A stretch of 64,000 bases of DNA, from the NCBI RefSeq assembly GCF_002343915.1, contig NZ_NETK01000001.1, positions 3,978,001 to 4,042,000 on the forward strand, written 5' to 3'. The notes beneath the pieces are model-generated. The model was not told the origin of the DNA and did no database searches. It saw only the letters and a list, made by a program, of their open reading frames with translations. Made by a program: the position numbers and the translations under genes. The stretch's first letter is position 1. Each line of letters opens with the position of its first letter. This DNA is from Nannocystis exedens. Its GTDB lineage: Bacteria; Myxococcota_A; Polyangia; Nannocystales; Nannocystaceae. Shown here piece by piece: positions 9,089-17,197 of this stretch.

Positions 9089-11329
9089 TCACCCGCGCGG
9101 ACGAGCCGCCAGGTACTGCGGCGGCCAGGTCACCCCGGGGCCGCGGTAGTTCTGCTCGGCGGCCGCGCGCAGCGTGAAGTGCGGGTCGAGCAGGTGCGGG
9201 CGGGCCAGCGCGCACAGGTCGGCGCGGCCGGAGGCGATGATCGTATTGACCTGGTCCCAGTCCTGGATCGCTCCGACCGCCATCGTCGTCACCCCGGCTT
9301 CGTGGCGGATCCGGTCGCTCAGGTGGGTCTGGAACATGCGGCCGTAGATCTCCGGCCGCGACTCCGGCGTCGTCTGGCCGGCCGACACGTCGACCAGGTC
9401 GCAGCCGTGGGCCTTGAGGAGGCGGGCGATCTCGACGGCGTCCTCTTCGTCGAGGCCGTCGGGGATCCAGTCGGTCGCGGAGATCCGCACCGACACCGGC
9501 TTGTGCGCCGGCACGACCGCCCGCACCGCGTCCAGCACCTCCAGCGGGAAGCGCATGCGATTGGGCAGCGAGCCGCCGTACGCGTCGGTGCGCGCGTTCG
9601 TCAGCGGCGAGATGAACGAGGCCAGCAGGTAGCCGTGGGCCATGTGGACCTCGACCAGGTCGAAACCTGCCTGTTCGGCCAGCTCGGCCGCGCGCCGGAA
9701 TTGCTCGACCACCAGCGCCATGTCGGCCGGCGTCATCGCCTTCGGCACCGCGAAGCCGGGCGCGTACGGCACCGGCGACGGTCCCAGCAATTCCCAGCCG
9801 TCGGCCAGCCCCGTGTCCGCGCCCTCCCACGGGTGCGCGGCCGAGCCCTTGCGGCCGGCGTGGCCGAGCTGGACCCCGATCTTCGCCGTCGAGTGCGAAT
9901 GCACGAAATCGACGATCCGGCGCCACGCGATCGCGTGCGCCTCCGACCACAGCCCGGTGCAGCCGCGGGTGATCCGGCCCTCCGGGGCCACGTTCGTCAT
10001 CTCCGTCATCACCAGCCCGGCCCCGCCGACGGCGCAGCCGCCGAGGTGGACCAGGTGCCATTCGTTCGGCAGCCCGTCCTCCGCCGAATACTGGCACATC
10101 GGCGACACCACCACCCGGTTCTGCAGCGTCAGCTCGCGCAGGCGCAGCGGCGTGAACATCGGCGGCGGCGCCGGCTCGTGCGATTCGCAGCCGTTCTGGC
10201 CGGCGAACCATTTGTCGAGCCCGCCGACGTAGTCGCGGTCGCGGACGCGCAGGTTCTCGTAGGTCACCCGCTTCGAGCGGGTCATCATGCTGAGGACGAA
10301 CTGCTGCGGCGGCAGGTCCTTGTAGCGGCGGACCTCCTCGAACCACGTCTGGCTGACCTTGGCCGCGCGCTGCAGCTTGGCGACCTCGAGCCAGCGGGCC
10401 TCGTGGTAGGCGGCCAGCGCCGCCGGCACCGACGGCTCGCGGAGCAGCGCCTCGCACAGCGCGATCGAGTCCTCCATCGCCAGCTTCGTGCCCGAGCCGA
10501 TCGAGAAGTGCGCGGTGTGGGCGGCGTCGCCGATCAGCACCACGTTGCCGGACCACCAGCGGGCGCACTTGACCTCGCGGAACGACAGCCAGCTCGACTT
10601 GTTGCTCATCAGCCGGTGGCCCGCCAGCTCCTCGGCGAACAGCCGCTCGCAGTAGGCCACGCTCTCGTCGGTGCTCATCGCGTCGAGCCCGGCGCGGCGC
10701 CACGTCTCGCGGTCGGTCTCGACGATGAACGTGCTGGTGTCGCGGTCGAACGGGTAGGCGTGGACGACGAACAAGCCGTGCTCGTCCTCGCGGACGTAGA
10801 ACGTGAACGCCGACAGCCGCTTGGTCGTGCCGAGCCAGATGTACTTCGCCTTGCCCTCGGCGATCGTCGGCGCGAACACCTCGGCGAGCTGCGTCCGCAC
10901 CTTGCTGTTGATCCCGTCGGCCGCCACCACCAGGTCGGCGCCCGCGACGACCGGCGAGTTCAGCCCGTCGTGCTCCGTCTCGAACGCGAGCTGCACCCCC
11001 AGCGCCGACGCCCGGTCTTGCAAGATCTCGAGCAGCCGGACGCGCGCGATCCCGCAGAACCCGTGGCCGCCGGAACGAATCACCTGGCCCTTGAAGCAGG
11101 TGTCGATATCGTCCCAGTGGATGAACGAATCGGTGATCGCCGCGTACGTCTCCGGGTCGGCGCGGCGGAAGTTGCCGAGCGTGCCGTCGGAGAACACCAC
11201 GCCCCAGCCGAACGTGTCCTTGCGCCGGTTGCGCTCGACGACCACGACCTCGCAGTCGGGCCGCGCTTTCTTCATGAGCACGCTGAAATACAGGCCAGCC
11301 GGGCCGCCGCCGAGGACCGCGATCTTCAC
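9089..11329 (-). CDS. Bifunctional salicylyl-CoA 5-hydroxylase-like monooxygenase / old-yellow-enzyme fusion
   Basis: This 746-residue protein is a two-domain fusion. Residues 1-380 are an FAD-dependent aromatic monooxygenase with the dinucleotide motif GGGPAGLYF (7-15), an internal ADLVVAADGINS and a GDAAHT motif. From about 390 a complete NADH:flavin oxidoreductase (OYE/YqjM class) follows, starting MFTPLRLRELTLQNR and including SPMCQYSAEDG and HLVHLGG. The same architecture is known as bifunctional salicylyl-CoA 5-hydroxylase/oxidoreductase in CoA-dependent aromatic degradation. No other aromatic-CoA genes lie nearby, so the substrate is open. It is divergent from the spermidine-synthase-like gene, with 115 bp between starts. 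Confidence 0.88.
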   Translation of the reverse strand: MKIAVLGGGPAGLYFSVLMKKARPDCEVVVVERNRRKDTFGWGVVFSDGTLGNFRRADPETYAAITDSFIHWDDIDTCFKGQVIRSGGHGFCGIARVRLLEILQDRASALGVQLAFETEHDGLNSPVVAGADLVVAADGINSKVRTQLAEVFAPTIAEGKAKYIWLGTTKRLSAFTFYVREDEHGLFVVHAYPFDRDTSTFIVETDRETWRRAGLDAMSTDESVAYCERLFAEELAGHRLMSNKSSWLSFREVKCARWWSGNVVLIGDAAHTAHFSIGSGTKLAMEDSIALCEALLREPSVPAALAAYHEARWLEVAKLQRAAKVSQTWFEEVRRYKDLPPQQFVLSMMTRSKRVTYENLRVRDRDYVGGLDKWFAGQNGCESHEPAPPPMFTPLRLRELTLQNRVVVSPMCQYSAEDGLPNEWHLVHLGGCAVGGAGLVMTEMTNVAPEGRITRGCTGLWSEAHAIAWRRIVDFVHSHSTAKIGVQLGHAGRKGSAAHPWEGADTGLADGWELLGPSPVPYAPGFAVPKAMTPADMALVVEQFRRAAELAEQAGFDLVEVHMAHGYLLASFISPLTNARTDAYGGSLPNRMRFPLEVLDAVRAVVPAHKPVSVRISATDWIPDGLDEEDAVEIARLLKAHGCDLVDVSAGQTTPESRPEIYGRMFQTHLSDRIRHEAGVTTMAVGAIQDWDQVNTIIASGRADLCALARPHLLDPHFTLRAAAEQNYRGPGVTWPPQYLAARPRG

Positions 11330-11444
11330 CGCGCAATGCTAACCCGCCGCTCGGCGGCCGCCCAAGTGAGAAGCCTCGCGGTGGTGCGAGCGATCGTCTT
11401 CGGGTCCGCGCCGATCGGGGGGCCGCCGTGTATGCTCACGCGGC

Positions 11445-14429
11445 ATGTCAGCAACGACCGGCCCGCGCGACGGCCTCCTGCTGGTCGCCGCGTTCGCCTC
11501 GGGCGCGGCGGCCCTCGCCTACGAGATGCTGTGGACGCGCATGTTGGCGCTGTCGCTCGGCAGCGAGACCGTCGGCGTGCTCGCGGCGCTGGCCGGCTAC
11601 TTCGCCGGCCTCGCGCTGGGGGCCGCGTTGCTGCACGACCGCAGCCTCCGCGCGCGCGACCCGGTGCGCCTGTTCGTCGTCCTCGAGCTGTGCGCCGCCG
11701 GCTTCGCGGTCGTCTCGCCGCACCTCTTGCAAGTGCTCGCGCGCGTCTTGCCGGCCTGGCTCGGCCCGGTCGCCGCGGCCGGCGGCGCGGCGGCGCTGGC
11801 CGCCTCGACGGCGGTGGCCGCCGCCGTCCTCGCGCTCGGCGCCGCCCCGCTCGGCGCCTCGCTCGCCGCCCTGGTCGAGGCCCGCCGCCGCACCTGTCCT
11901 TTCGATCAGGACGGCCGCGGCCTCGGGCGGATCTACGGCGCCAACACCCTCGGCGCCGCCCTCGCCGCCCTCGCCAGCGTCCACCTGGTGTTCCCCGCCC
12001 TCGGCTACGGCCTCGGCGCCGCCCTCGCCGCCCTCGCCGGCGCCGGCGCGGCGCTCGCCGCCCGCGCCTGGGGCGCTCGCGCTGCGGGACAGGTCCGCCA
12101 GGACATGTCCGATACGACCGGTCCCGCACGACATGTCCCCGGAGACCTGTCCCTCACGACCGCCGAGCCGCCGGTCGCCGGCGGCTCCGCGTCATCTGTC
12201 TCTCCGGACATCTCCGCGGAGGCCTCGGTCTCGCCCGGGGCCGCCGGCGCCCCCGCGGCCCCTGCCGCTCGGGACATCTTCGCCGCGCCCCCCGCCTCCC
12301 CGGTGGCCGCCGCGACTCCCGCCTCCCAGGGCTCTCGGGACATCCCCGCTGCGCCCGCTCCTGCCGCCGCCGTCGACGCCTCGCGCGACCCCGACCCCGA
12401 CCTGCTGCGCGAGCCGTGGCTGCTCGACCTCGTGGCCTTCGGCACCGGCCTGACCGGCATCGGCCTGCAGGTCGTCGGCGTGCGGGTGCTCGGCCAGCAC
12501 CTCGAGAACACGATCTACACCTTCGCCCACATCCTCGCCGCCTACCTGCTGGCGACCGGCCTCGGCGCGCTCGTCTACCAGCGCTTCGCCGCCCGGGCGG
12601 TCGCCGGCCGCCCGGGGACCGTCACCGCCGCGCTGCTGTGGCTGCTCGCCGTCCTCGTCGTCCCGGCCGCCGTGGCCCTCGCGCAGGGGCCCGAGCTGCT
12701 GCAGGCGCTCTCCCCCGAGGCGGCCGGGCTCGCGCGCGCCGGCGCGGCCGAGCTCGCGGTCGCGGCCCTGGTGTTCGCGCCCTCGGCCCTGGTGCTCGGC
12801 GCCCTGCTCAGCCACGTCATCGGCCTGGTCGCCGCCACCGGGCGCGGCGTCGGCCGGACCTACGCCTGGAACGCCGTCGGCTGCGCCGCCGCCCCGTTCG
12901 TGTTCGGCCTCGTCGCCGTCCCCCGGCTCGGCTACGCCGACGCGTTCTACGCCGTGCTCTACGCCTACCTCGCGCTGTTCGCCGGGTTCGGGTGGTTCCG
13001 CCGGTTCTCGCCGGTCCTGCTGATCGGCGGCGTCCTGGCCGGCGTCGCCCTCACGGCCGCCGGCCCGCGCTCGCTGGTCCTCGTCGGCGACAGCGACGGC
13101 TGGGTCCGCCGCGAGGAGCGCCAGACCCTGCACGGCCTGGTCGCCGTCAGCGAGCGCCCCGGCCCCGGCGGCGCCCCGCTGCGCCGGCTGCAGATCGGCA
13201 AGCGCTTCCGCATGGGCGGCGCCGCCGGCTTCGGCGAGCAGCGCATGGGCCAGGTCTGCTCGCTCCTGTCCCATGCATCCGGTCCCGAGGGACCTATCCC
13301 GAAGGCCCTGTACCTCGGGCTAGGTACCGGCTCGACCATGGGCGGGGCGTTGGCGGTCCCGCACGCGTCGGCCGAGGGCGTCGAGCTGGTGCCGGAGATC
13401 GTCGAGCTCTTGCCGCACTTCGCCGACATCAACCTTGATCTCGCCGAGCGCCCCGAGGTCGCCTTGCACGCCGCCGACGCCCGTCGCTACCTCGCGGCCG
13501 CGCCGGCCCGCTACGACCTGGTGGTCGCCGACCTGTTCCACCCCGGCCAGGCGGGCGCCAGCAGCCTGTTCGCCCGCGAGCACTTCGCCGCGGCGAAGGA
13601 CCACCTGCGCCCGGGCGGCCTGATGTGCCAGTGGCTGCCGCTCTACCAGCTCGACGAGGCCGACGTGCGCACGATCGTCCGCACCTTCCTCGACGTGTTC
13701 CCCGAGTCGTACGCGTTCCTCGGCATCTACAACGCCCAGAACCCCGCGCTCGCGCTCGTCGGCCGCGCCCCCGACCCGGCCGCGGCCCAGCTACGCCTCG
13801 ACGTCGCGCGCCTCGCCGCCGACACGGCCGCGCTGCAGAACATCGTCGACCCGCGCGACCTGCTGGCCTCCTACGTGATGGGCCCGGCCGAGCTGGCGGC
13901 GTGGGCCGGCGACGGCCCGCGCAACACCGACCTGGCCCCCGAGATCGCGTTCCAGGCCGCCCGCGTGGCCTACCGCGACGACCGCACCCTCGGCGCCCAC
14001 AACCTCGCCGCGATCTTGGAGCGCGCCGTCGCGGCCCCGGCCGCCCTGCTGACCGGCAGCGGCGCCGAGGCCCTCGCCGCCGCCAGCGCGCCGTTCACCG
14101 CCGCCGCCCGCCACTACCTGGCCGGCGAGATCGCCCGCGGCGACCTCGCTGACCTTTCGAACATGTCCTGGGAGACAGCCGAGCACTTCCTCCGCGCCTA
14201 CGAGGCCGACCCCGAGTTCGCCCCCGCCCGCGGCGCGCTCTACACGATCGTGCGCAAGAACCAGGCGCTGGCCGCGAAGCTCCTCCCGCGCATGCTGGCC
14301 CGCACGCCCGACGAGCCGCGCGTCTACGAGGCCTATCTCCTCCACCTCCGCGCCGCCGGCGACCAGGCCGCGTACCAGCAGCTGCGCGCCGAGGCGACCG
14401 CCAAGTTCCCCGGCGCCGCGCTGCCGTGA
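11445..14429 (+). CDS. Membrane-embedded spermidine-synthase-like protein
   Basis: The 994-residue protein has an N-terminal block of transmembrane helices (about 1-210), a linker of roughly 95 residues rich in Ala/Pro and built from repeat-like DNA, a second helix block (about 320-560), and a Rossmann-fold spermidine/spermine synthase domain. The latter contains LGLGTGSTMGG (about 625-635), EGVELVPEIVELLPHF and DLVVADLFHPGQ. The last 200 residues look helical and TPR-like. Fused MFS-like/spermidine-synthase proteins are common in myxobacteria and planctomycetes and have no assigned reaction. Polyamine synthesis is not proven, because the acidic aminopropyl-binding residues cannot be verified here. 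Confidence 0.85.
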   Translation: MSATTGPRDGLLLVAAFASGAAALAYEMLWTRMLALSLGSETVGVLAALAGYFAGLALGAALLHDRSLRARDPVRLFVVLELCAAGFAVVSPHLLQVLARVLPAWLGPVAAAGGAAALAASTAVAAAVLALGAAPLGASLAALVEARRRTCPFDQDGRGLGRIYGANTLGAALAALASVHLVFPALGYGLGAALAALAGAGAALAARAWGARAAGQVRQDMSDTTGPARHVPGDLSLTTAEPPVAGGSASSVSPDISAEASVSPGAAGAPAAPAARDIFAAPPASPVAAATPASQGSRDIPAAPAPAAAVDASRDPDPDLLREPWLLDLVAFGTGLTGIGLQVVGVRVLGQHLENTIYTFAHILAAYLLATGLGALVYQRFAARAVAGRPGTVTAALLWLLAVLVVPAAVALAQGPELLQALSPEAAGLARAGAAELAVAALVFAPSALVLGALLSHVIGLVAATGRGVGRTYAWNAVGCAAAPFVFGLVAVPRLGYADAFYAVLYAYLALFAGFGWFRRFSPVLLIGGVLAGVALTAAGPRSLVLVGDSDGWVRREERQTLHGLVAVSERPGPGGAPLRRLQIGKRFRMGGAAGFGEQRMGQVCSLLSHASGPEGPIPKALYLGLGTGSTMGGALAVPHASAEGVELVPEIVELLPHFADINLDLAERPEVALHAADARRYLAAAPARYDLVVADLFHPGQAGASSLFAREHFAAAKDHLRPGGLMCQWLPLYQLDEADVRTIVRTFLDVFPESYAFLGIYNAQNPALALVGRAPDPAAAQLRLDVARLAADTAALQNIVDPRDLLASYVMGPAELAAWAGDGPRNTDLAPEIAFQAARVAYRDDRTLGAHNLAAILERAVAAPAALLTGSGAEALAAASAPFTAAARHYLAGEIARGDLADLSNMSWETAEHFLRAYEADPEFAPARGALYTIVRKNQALAAKLLPRMLARTPDEPRVYEAYLLHLRAAGDQAAYQQLRAEATAKFPGAALP
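12088..12365. repeat. Cluster of palindrome half-sites inside the linker of the spermidine-synthase-like gene
   Basis: The linker DNA is packed with the dispersed element: a perfect 10-bp GGACATGTCC at 12101-12110, CATGTCCCCGGAGACCTGTCC just after, and several GGGACATC or CGGACATC half-sites to about 12350. They are read in frame as QDMSD, RHVPGDL, SPDIS, RDIFAAP and RDIPAAP. The insert lengthens a disordered loop between two membrane blocks without breaking the frame. Confidence 0.6.
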
Positions 14430-14478
14430 GCGCCGGCGGCGCAGGTCCCTCCGCGGGGGTCACCGCGAGCGTTGATGC

Positions 14479-14550
14479 CTGTCCCTCGGGACAGCCTCAT
14501 GCCCTCGTCCGGCGAGCGACCCGCGCCCCTCGCGAATGTCCTTCGGGACA
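14479..14550. repeat. Two TGTCC-N4-GGACA palindromes between convergent genes
   Basis: The first copy is CTGTCCC-TC-GGGACAG (14479-14494), the second TGTCC-TTCG-GGACA (14537-14550). As RNA the second would form a stem closed by a UUCG tetraloop. Both lie between the stop of the spermidine-synthase-like gene and the stop of the terpene synthase gene. Confidence 0.7.
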
Positions 14551-14561
14551 GCCGAACGCTC

Positions 14562-14591
14562 GACAGGCGCGGCCTCACGGCCGCGCCTGTC
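14562..14591. terminator. Strong hairpin terminator between convergent genes
   Basis: GACAGGCGCGGCC (14562-14574) pairs perfectly with GGCCGCGCCTGTC (14579-14591) around a TCAC loop, giving a 13-bp stem with no mismatch. It sits between the ends of two convergent genes (14429 and 14613), so it may act in both directions. Its outer bases GACAG/CTGTC match the dispersed palindrome family. No long T-run follows on either side. Confidence 0.65.
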
Positions 14592-14612
14592 CTTCAAGCC
14601 ATCTCGCCGACC

Positions 14613-15653
14613 TCACCCGCGCGACGCGTCGTAGCGCGGGCTGGCCAGCGACCACTCGATGTTGCCGCGCTGCCACTCGAGCAGCCCTTGCAGGTACGTG
14701 TGCACCGCCTGGTCGTGCGGGTGGGCGGCGGCGGCCTCGCGGACGCTCGTCTCGAGCTCGCGGGCCTCGGCGTTGACGATCTCGGTCGCCTCGCGCAGGG
14801 CCGCCTCGAGCGAGCAGCCGCGCTCGCACATCAGCACGTGGACCAGGTTGTTGGGGTTCTTGTGGCGCAGCACCTCTTTGGGGAACGACACGATGTCGTT
14901 GAAGTAGCCGACCGTGCGGCTGACCGCGCGGCGGGCTCGCAGCACCGCCGGGCTGTCGCGCACCGCCGGGGCCACGGAGATCTGCGCCGCCACCTCGATC
15001 AGGTCGAGCGCGGTGAGGACCCCGCTGTCGTGCTCGCGCTGGGCCAGGTACTCGCGCAGCGGCGGCGTGCGCGACGTGCCCCAGTTGCGCACGGCCGGCA
15101 GCACGCCGAGCGACATGTGATCGGCGGTCACGCACCACAGGCGGTCGACCCACGCGCCGCCGACCAGGTCGAGCGCGCCGCGGCGGAACTCGAGCAGCAG
15201 GCGGTCGAGCGGATCGACCTCGCCGGTCGGCCGGCGCGTCCCGGACAGCAGCGCCAGCGCGTGATCGATCTGCCGCCGCACCCGGCTCTGGTCCTCGCGG
15301 CTGCGCAGCTCCTCGTCGTGCATGTCGTCGAAGAAGAACAGCCAGTTGCACCACGTCGCGCACAGCACCCCGCGCTCCACCGTGGCCGAGGGATAGACGT
15401 AGCGACCGAGCGTGTTGAAGGCGTCGAAGCGGCCGCGGTTGTCGGCGTGGACCAGGCCGAAGCTCTGCGCCAGCGCCAGCGAGCGGGCCTCGATCTCGTC
15501 CGCGCGCGGGTTCTCGCGCCGCGGCGCCAGCGTCACGAAGTCGTCGATGGCGAAGCCCAGCGGCTGCGCGCGCACCCCGGGCGCCAGCGGCTCGGGTCGA
15601 GAGGTCACAAAAAACTCGTTCGTCGCGTCCGATACGGGCGAGAGGGTCGTCAT
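14613..15653 (-). CDS. Class I terpene synthase (bacterial sesquiterpene-cyclase type)
   Basis: This 346-residue protein has both metal-binding motifs of class I terpene cyclases. The aspartate-rich DDMHDE (residues 109-114) follows WLFFF, and the NSE triad appears as NDIVSFPKE (252-260) with N252, S256 and E260. A conserved GYFND lead-in and a C-terminal aromatic-rich helix also fit. It would ionise a prenyl diphosphate with Mg2+ and cyclise it, most likely to a C15 or C10 product. No prenyltransferase or P450 is adjacent; the nearest P450 is about 10 kb away, so no cluster is evident. Stand-alone cyclases making volatiles are common in myxobacteria. Confidence 0.9.
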   Translation of the reverse strand: MTTLSPVSDATNEFFVTSRPEPLAPGVRAQPLGFAIDDFVTLAPRRENPRADEIEARSLALAQSFGLVHADNRGRFDAFNTLGRYVYPSATVERGVLCATWCNWLFFFDDMHDEELRSREDQSRVRRQIDHALALLSGTRRPTGEVDPLDRLLLEFRRGALDLVGGAWVDRLWCVTADHMSLGVLPAVRNWGTSRTPPLREYLAQREHDSGVLTALDLIEVAAQISVAPAVRDSPAVLRARRAVSRTVGYFNDIVSFPKEVLRHKNPNNLVHVLMCERGCSLEAALREATEIVNAEARELETSVREAAAAHPHDQAVHTYLQGLLEWQRGNIEWSLASPRYDASRG

Positions 15654-15960
15654 GGGGGGTTTTCAGGTCTTGTTGTCCGAGGGTCGCTAAACCGGCAACT
15701 TCGCGGGCCCTGGCTCGCCGCGCCGGGGGCGGGGTGGCGCGCACCATGAGCGACGTGGGGCGCCCGAATGGATCTCGGCCGTGTTTCGCCGAATTCGAGC
15801 CCCTGTCGCCTCGTGCGCGTCGAGCGCAAGAAGCTTTCGCAACCCGCGCGTGCGGCGGTCGGTCCGCGTCGACGGCGGGTGCGCGGCGGCGTTCGTGGCA
15901 ATCGGTCGGTGCATGCTCAATGGACGGAGGGCGCGCGGAGCGGGGGTCGTCGCGAAGTCG
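15654..15960. other. 307-bp gap upstream of the terpene synthase
   Basis: No gene seen. It should carry the terpene synthase promoter (minus strand), but I find no clear -35/-10 pair. Short frames on both strands are basic and low-complexity. Confidence 0.35.
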
Positions 15961-17097
15961 TCACCTGACCGTCGTCGTCGGCTTGCGCTGGCTCATCTGC
16001 ACGATGCAGTACTTGAGCGCGTCGCGGAGCTTGGCGAACACCGCGACGCGGGCGAGGTCGACGCCGAGGGCGACGATCGTCTGGGCGATGGTCGGGTGGA
16101 TGCCGGTCAGGATGCCCTCGGCGCCGAGCAGGCGGATGGCCTGGATCATGCCGATCAGGTGGCCGGCGGTGCCGGTGTCGACGACCTCGACGCCGGTGAG
16201 GTCGAGGATCGCGTAGCGGGCCCGCGTCTTTGCCACCGACGTCAGCAGGTTGTCCATGATCTCGGCGGTGCGGACGCTGTCGACGAGGCCGACGATCGGC
16301 AGCGTCAGCACGCCGTCCCACACCTCGATGATCGGCGTCGACAGCTCGCGGATCACCTCTTGCTGGCGCTCGATCAGCTCGAGCTTGGTGCGCAGCTCGA
16401 GCTCGCTGCGGCGCGCCTCGGTGACGTCGAGCGTGATGCCGACGACCGCCGCGTCGGCCGCGTTCTCTTGCATGGGGATGTACCAGGTCTGCCAGTGCAT
16501 CCCGTGCACCTCGGCCGGCAGCGCCGAGATCGCCTCGCCCTTCAGCGCCCGGTCCACGCCGGCGAGGTCACCGCCCTCGCGGTACACGTCGAAGATGTTC
16601 TGGCCGACGTAGTGGTGCGGCGCCATCCCGGCCGTGCGTACGCCCTTGCCGTCCTGGTAGAGGAACGTGCCCTTGCGATCGATCGCCCACAGGGCGATGT
16701 CGAGGTACTCCTTGATCGCCTGCAGCATCGCCGACTCGAGCGACGAGCGGCGCTCCAGGGTGATGCGGGCCGTCGCGTCGTGGCCGTAGAGCGTCGCCCC
16801 GCGCGGCTTGCCGTCGCCGCCCCTGTCGACTTGCCACCACGACTCGAACAGCATCGGCTGGCCCGTCGCGCCGCGCAGCTCCCAGACACGCGATTCCGCG
16901 CCATCCTCGAACAGCGACGTCCAACTGTCCGCTGCCCCGTGCAGCGGCAGCACCTCGTCGAGGCCGCGCCCGAGCGCCGCCCCCTGCGGGGTCTTGAAGG
17001 TCTGTTCCGCCCGCCGATTCCAGCCGGACACGCGAAGCGCCGGGTCGACGTCGATGACGACGAGGGGCGCGTCCTGCAGCAAGGTCCGTTCGTCCAC
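15961..17097 (-). CDS. PAS-PAS-STAS protein (RsbR-like), paralogue 1
   Basis: The 378-residue protein has two PAS-type sensor domains: residues about 5-115, with VSGWNRRAEQTF and YGHDATARITLE, and about 120-235, with ALWAIDRKGTFLYQDGKG and VGITLDVTEARRSE. A short coiled linker LELIERQQEVIRELSTPIIEVW leads to a STAS domain with LDLTGVEVVDTGTAGHL and GIHPTIAQTIVALG. These are the two segments that carry phosphorylated threonines in RsbR of the Bacillus stressosome. It would be a cytoplasmic sensor-scaffold. The gene lies 100 bp downstream of a close paralogue on the same strand. No RsbS, RsbT or sigma-factor gene is nearby. Confidence 0.88.
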   Translation of the reverse strand: MDERTLLQDAPLVVIDVDPALRVSGWNRRAEQTFKTPQGAALGRGLDEVLPLHGAADSWTSLFEDGAESRVWELRGATGQPMLFESWWQVDRGGDGKPRGATLYGHDATARITLERRSSLESAMLQAIKEYLDIALWAIDRKGTFLYQDGKGVRTAGMAPHHYVGQNIFDVYREGGDLAGVDRALKGEAISALPAEVHGMHWQTWYIPMQENAADAAVVGITLDVTEARRSELELRTKLELIERQQEVIRELSTPIIEVWDGVLTLPIVGLVDSVRTAEIMDNLLTSVAKTRARYAILDLTGVEVVDTGTAGHLIGMIQAIRLLGAEGILTGIHPTIAQTIVALGVDLARVAVFAKLRDALKYCIVQMSQRKPTTTVR

Positions 17098-17112
17098 GCA
17101 TCCTTTGTACCG

Positions 17113-17124
17113 TGTCCGCGGACA
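17113..17124. promoter_or_regulatory. Perfect 12-bp palindrome TGTCCGCGGACA upstream of STAS paralogue 1
   Basis: TGTCCGCGGACA begins 15 bp upstream of the minus-strand start at 17097. It has the half-sites of the dispersed family with a 2-bp instead of 4-bp spacer, and another TGTCCG follows at about 17127. So close to a start codon it could be an operator or a 5'-UTR hairpin. Function is inferred from position only. Confidence 0.4.
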
Positions 17125-17197
17125 GTTGTCCGTACCTGTTTATGCAGACCCTTGCGGGCGGTTTCGCGCCGGCGTCAGGCCCGCGCGATCACGGCGA

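Noticed and set aside
9071-13438. 1455-codon plus-strand open frame opposite the fusion flavoprotein and across the next gene
   Set aside because: Arg/Pro/Gly-rich with no motif or start; an artefact of high G+C opposite and out of frame with real genes.
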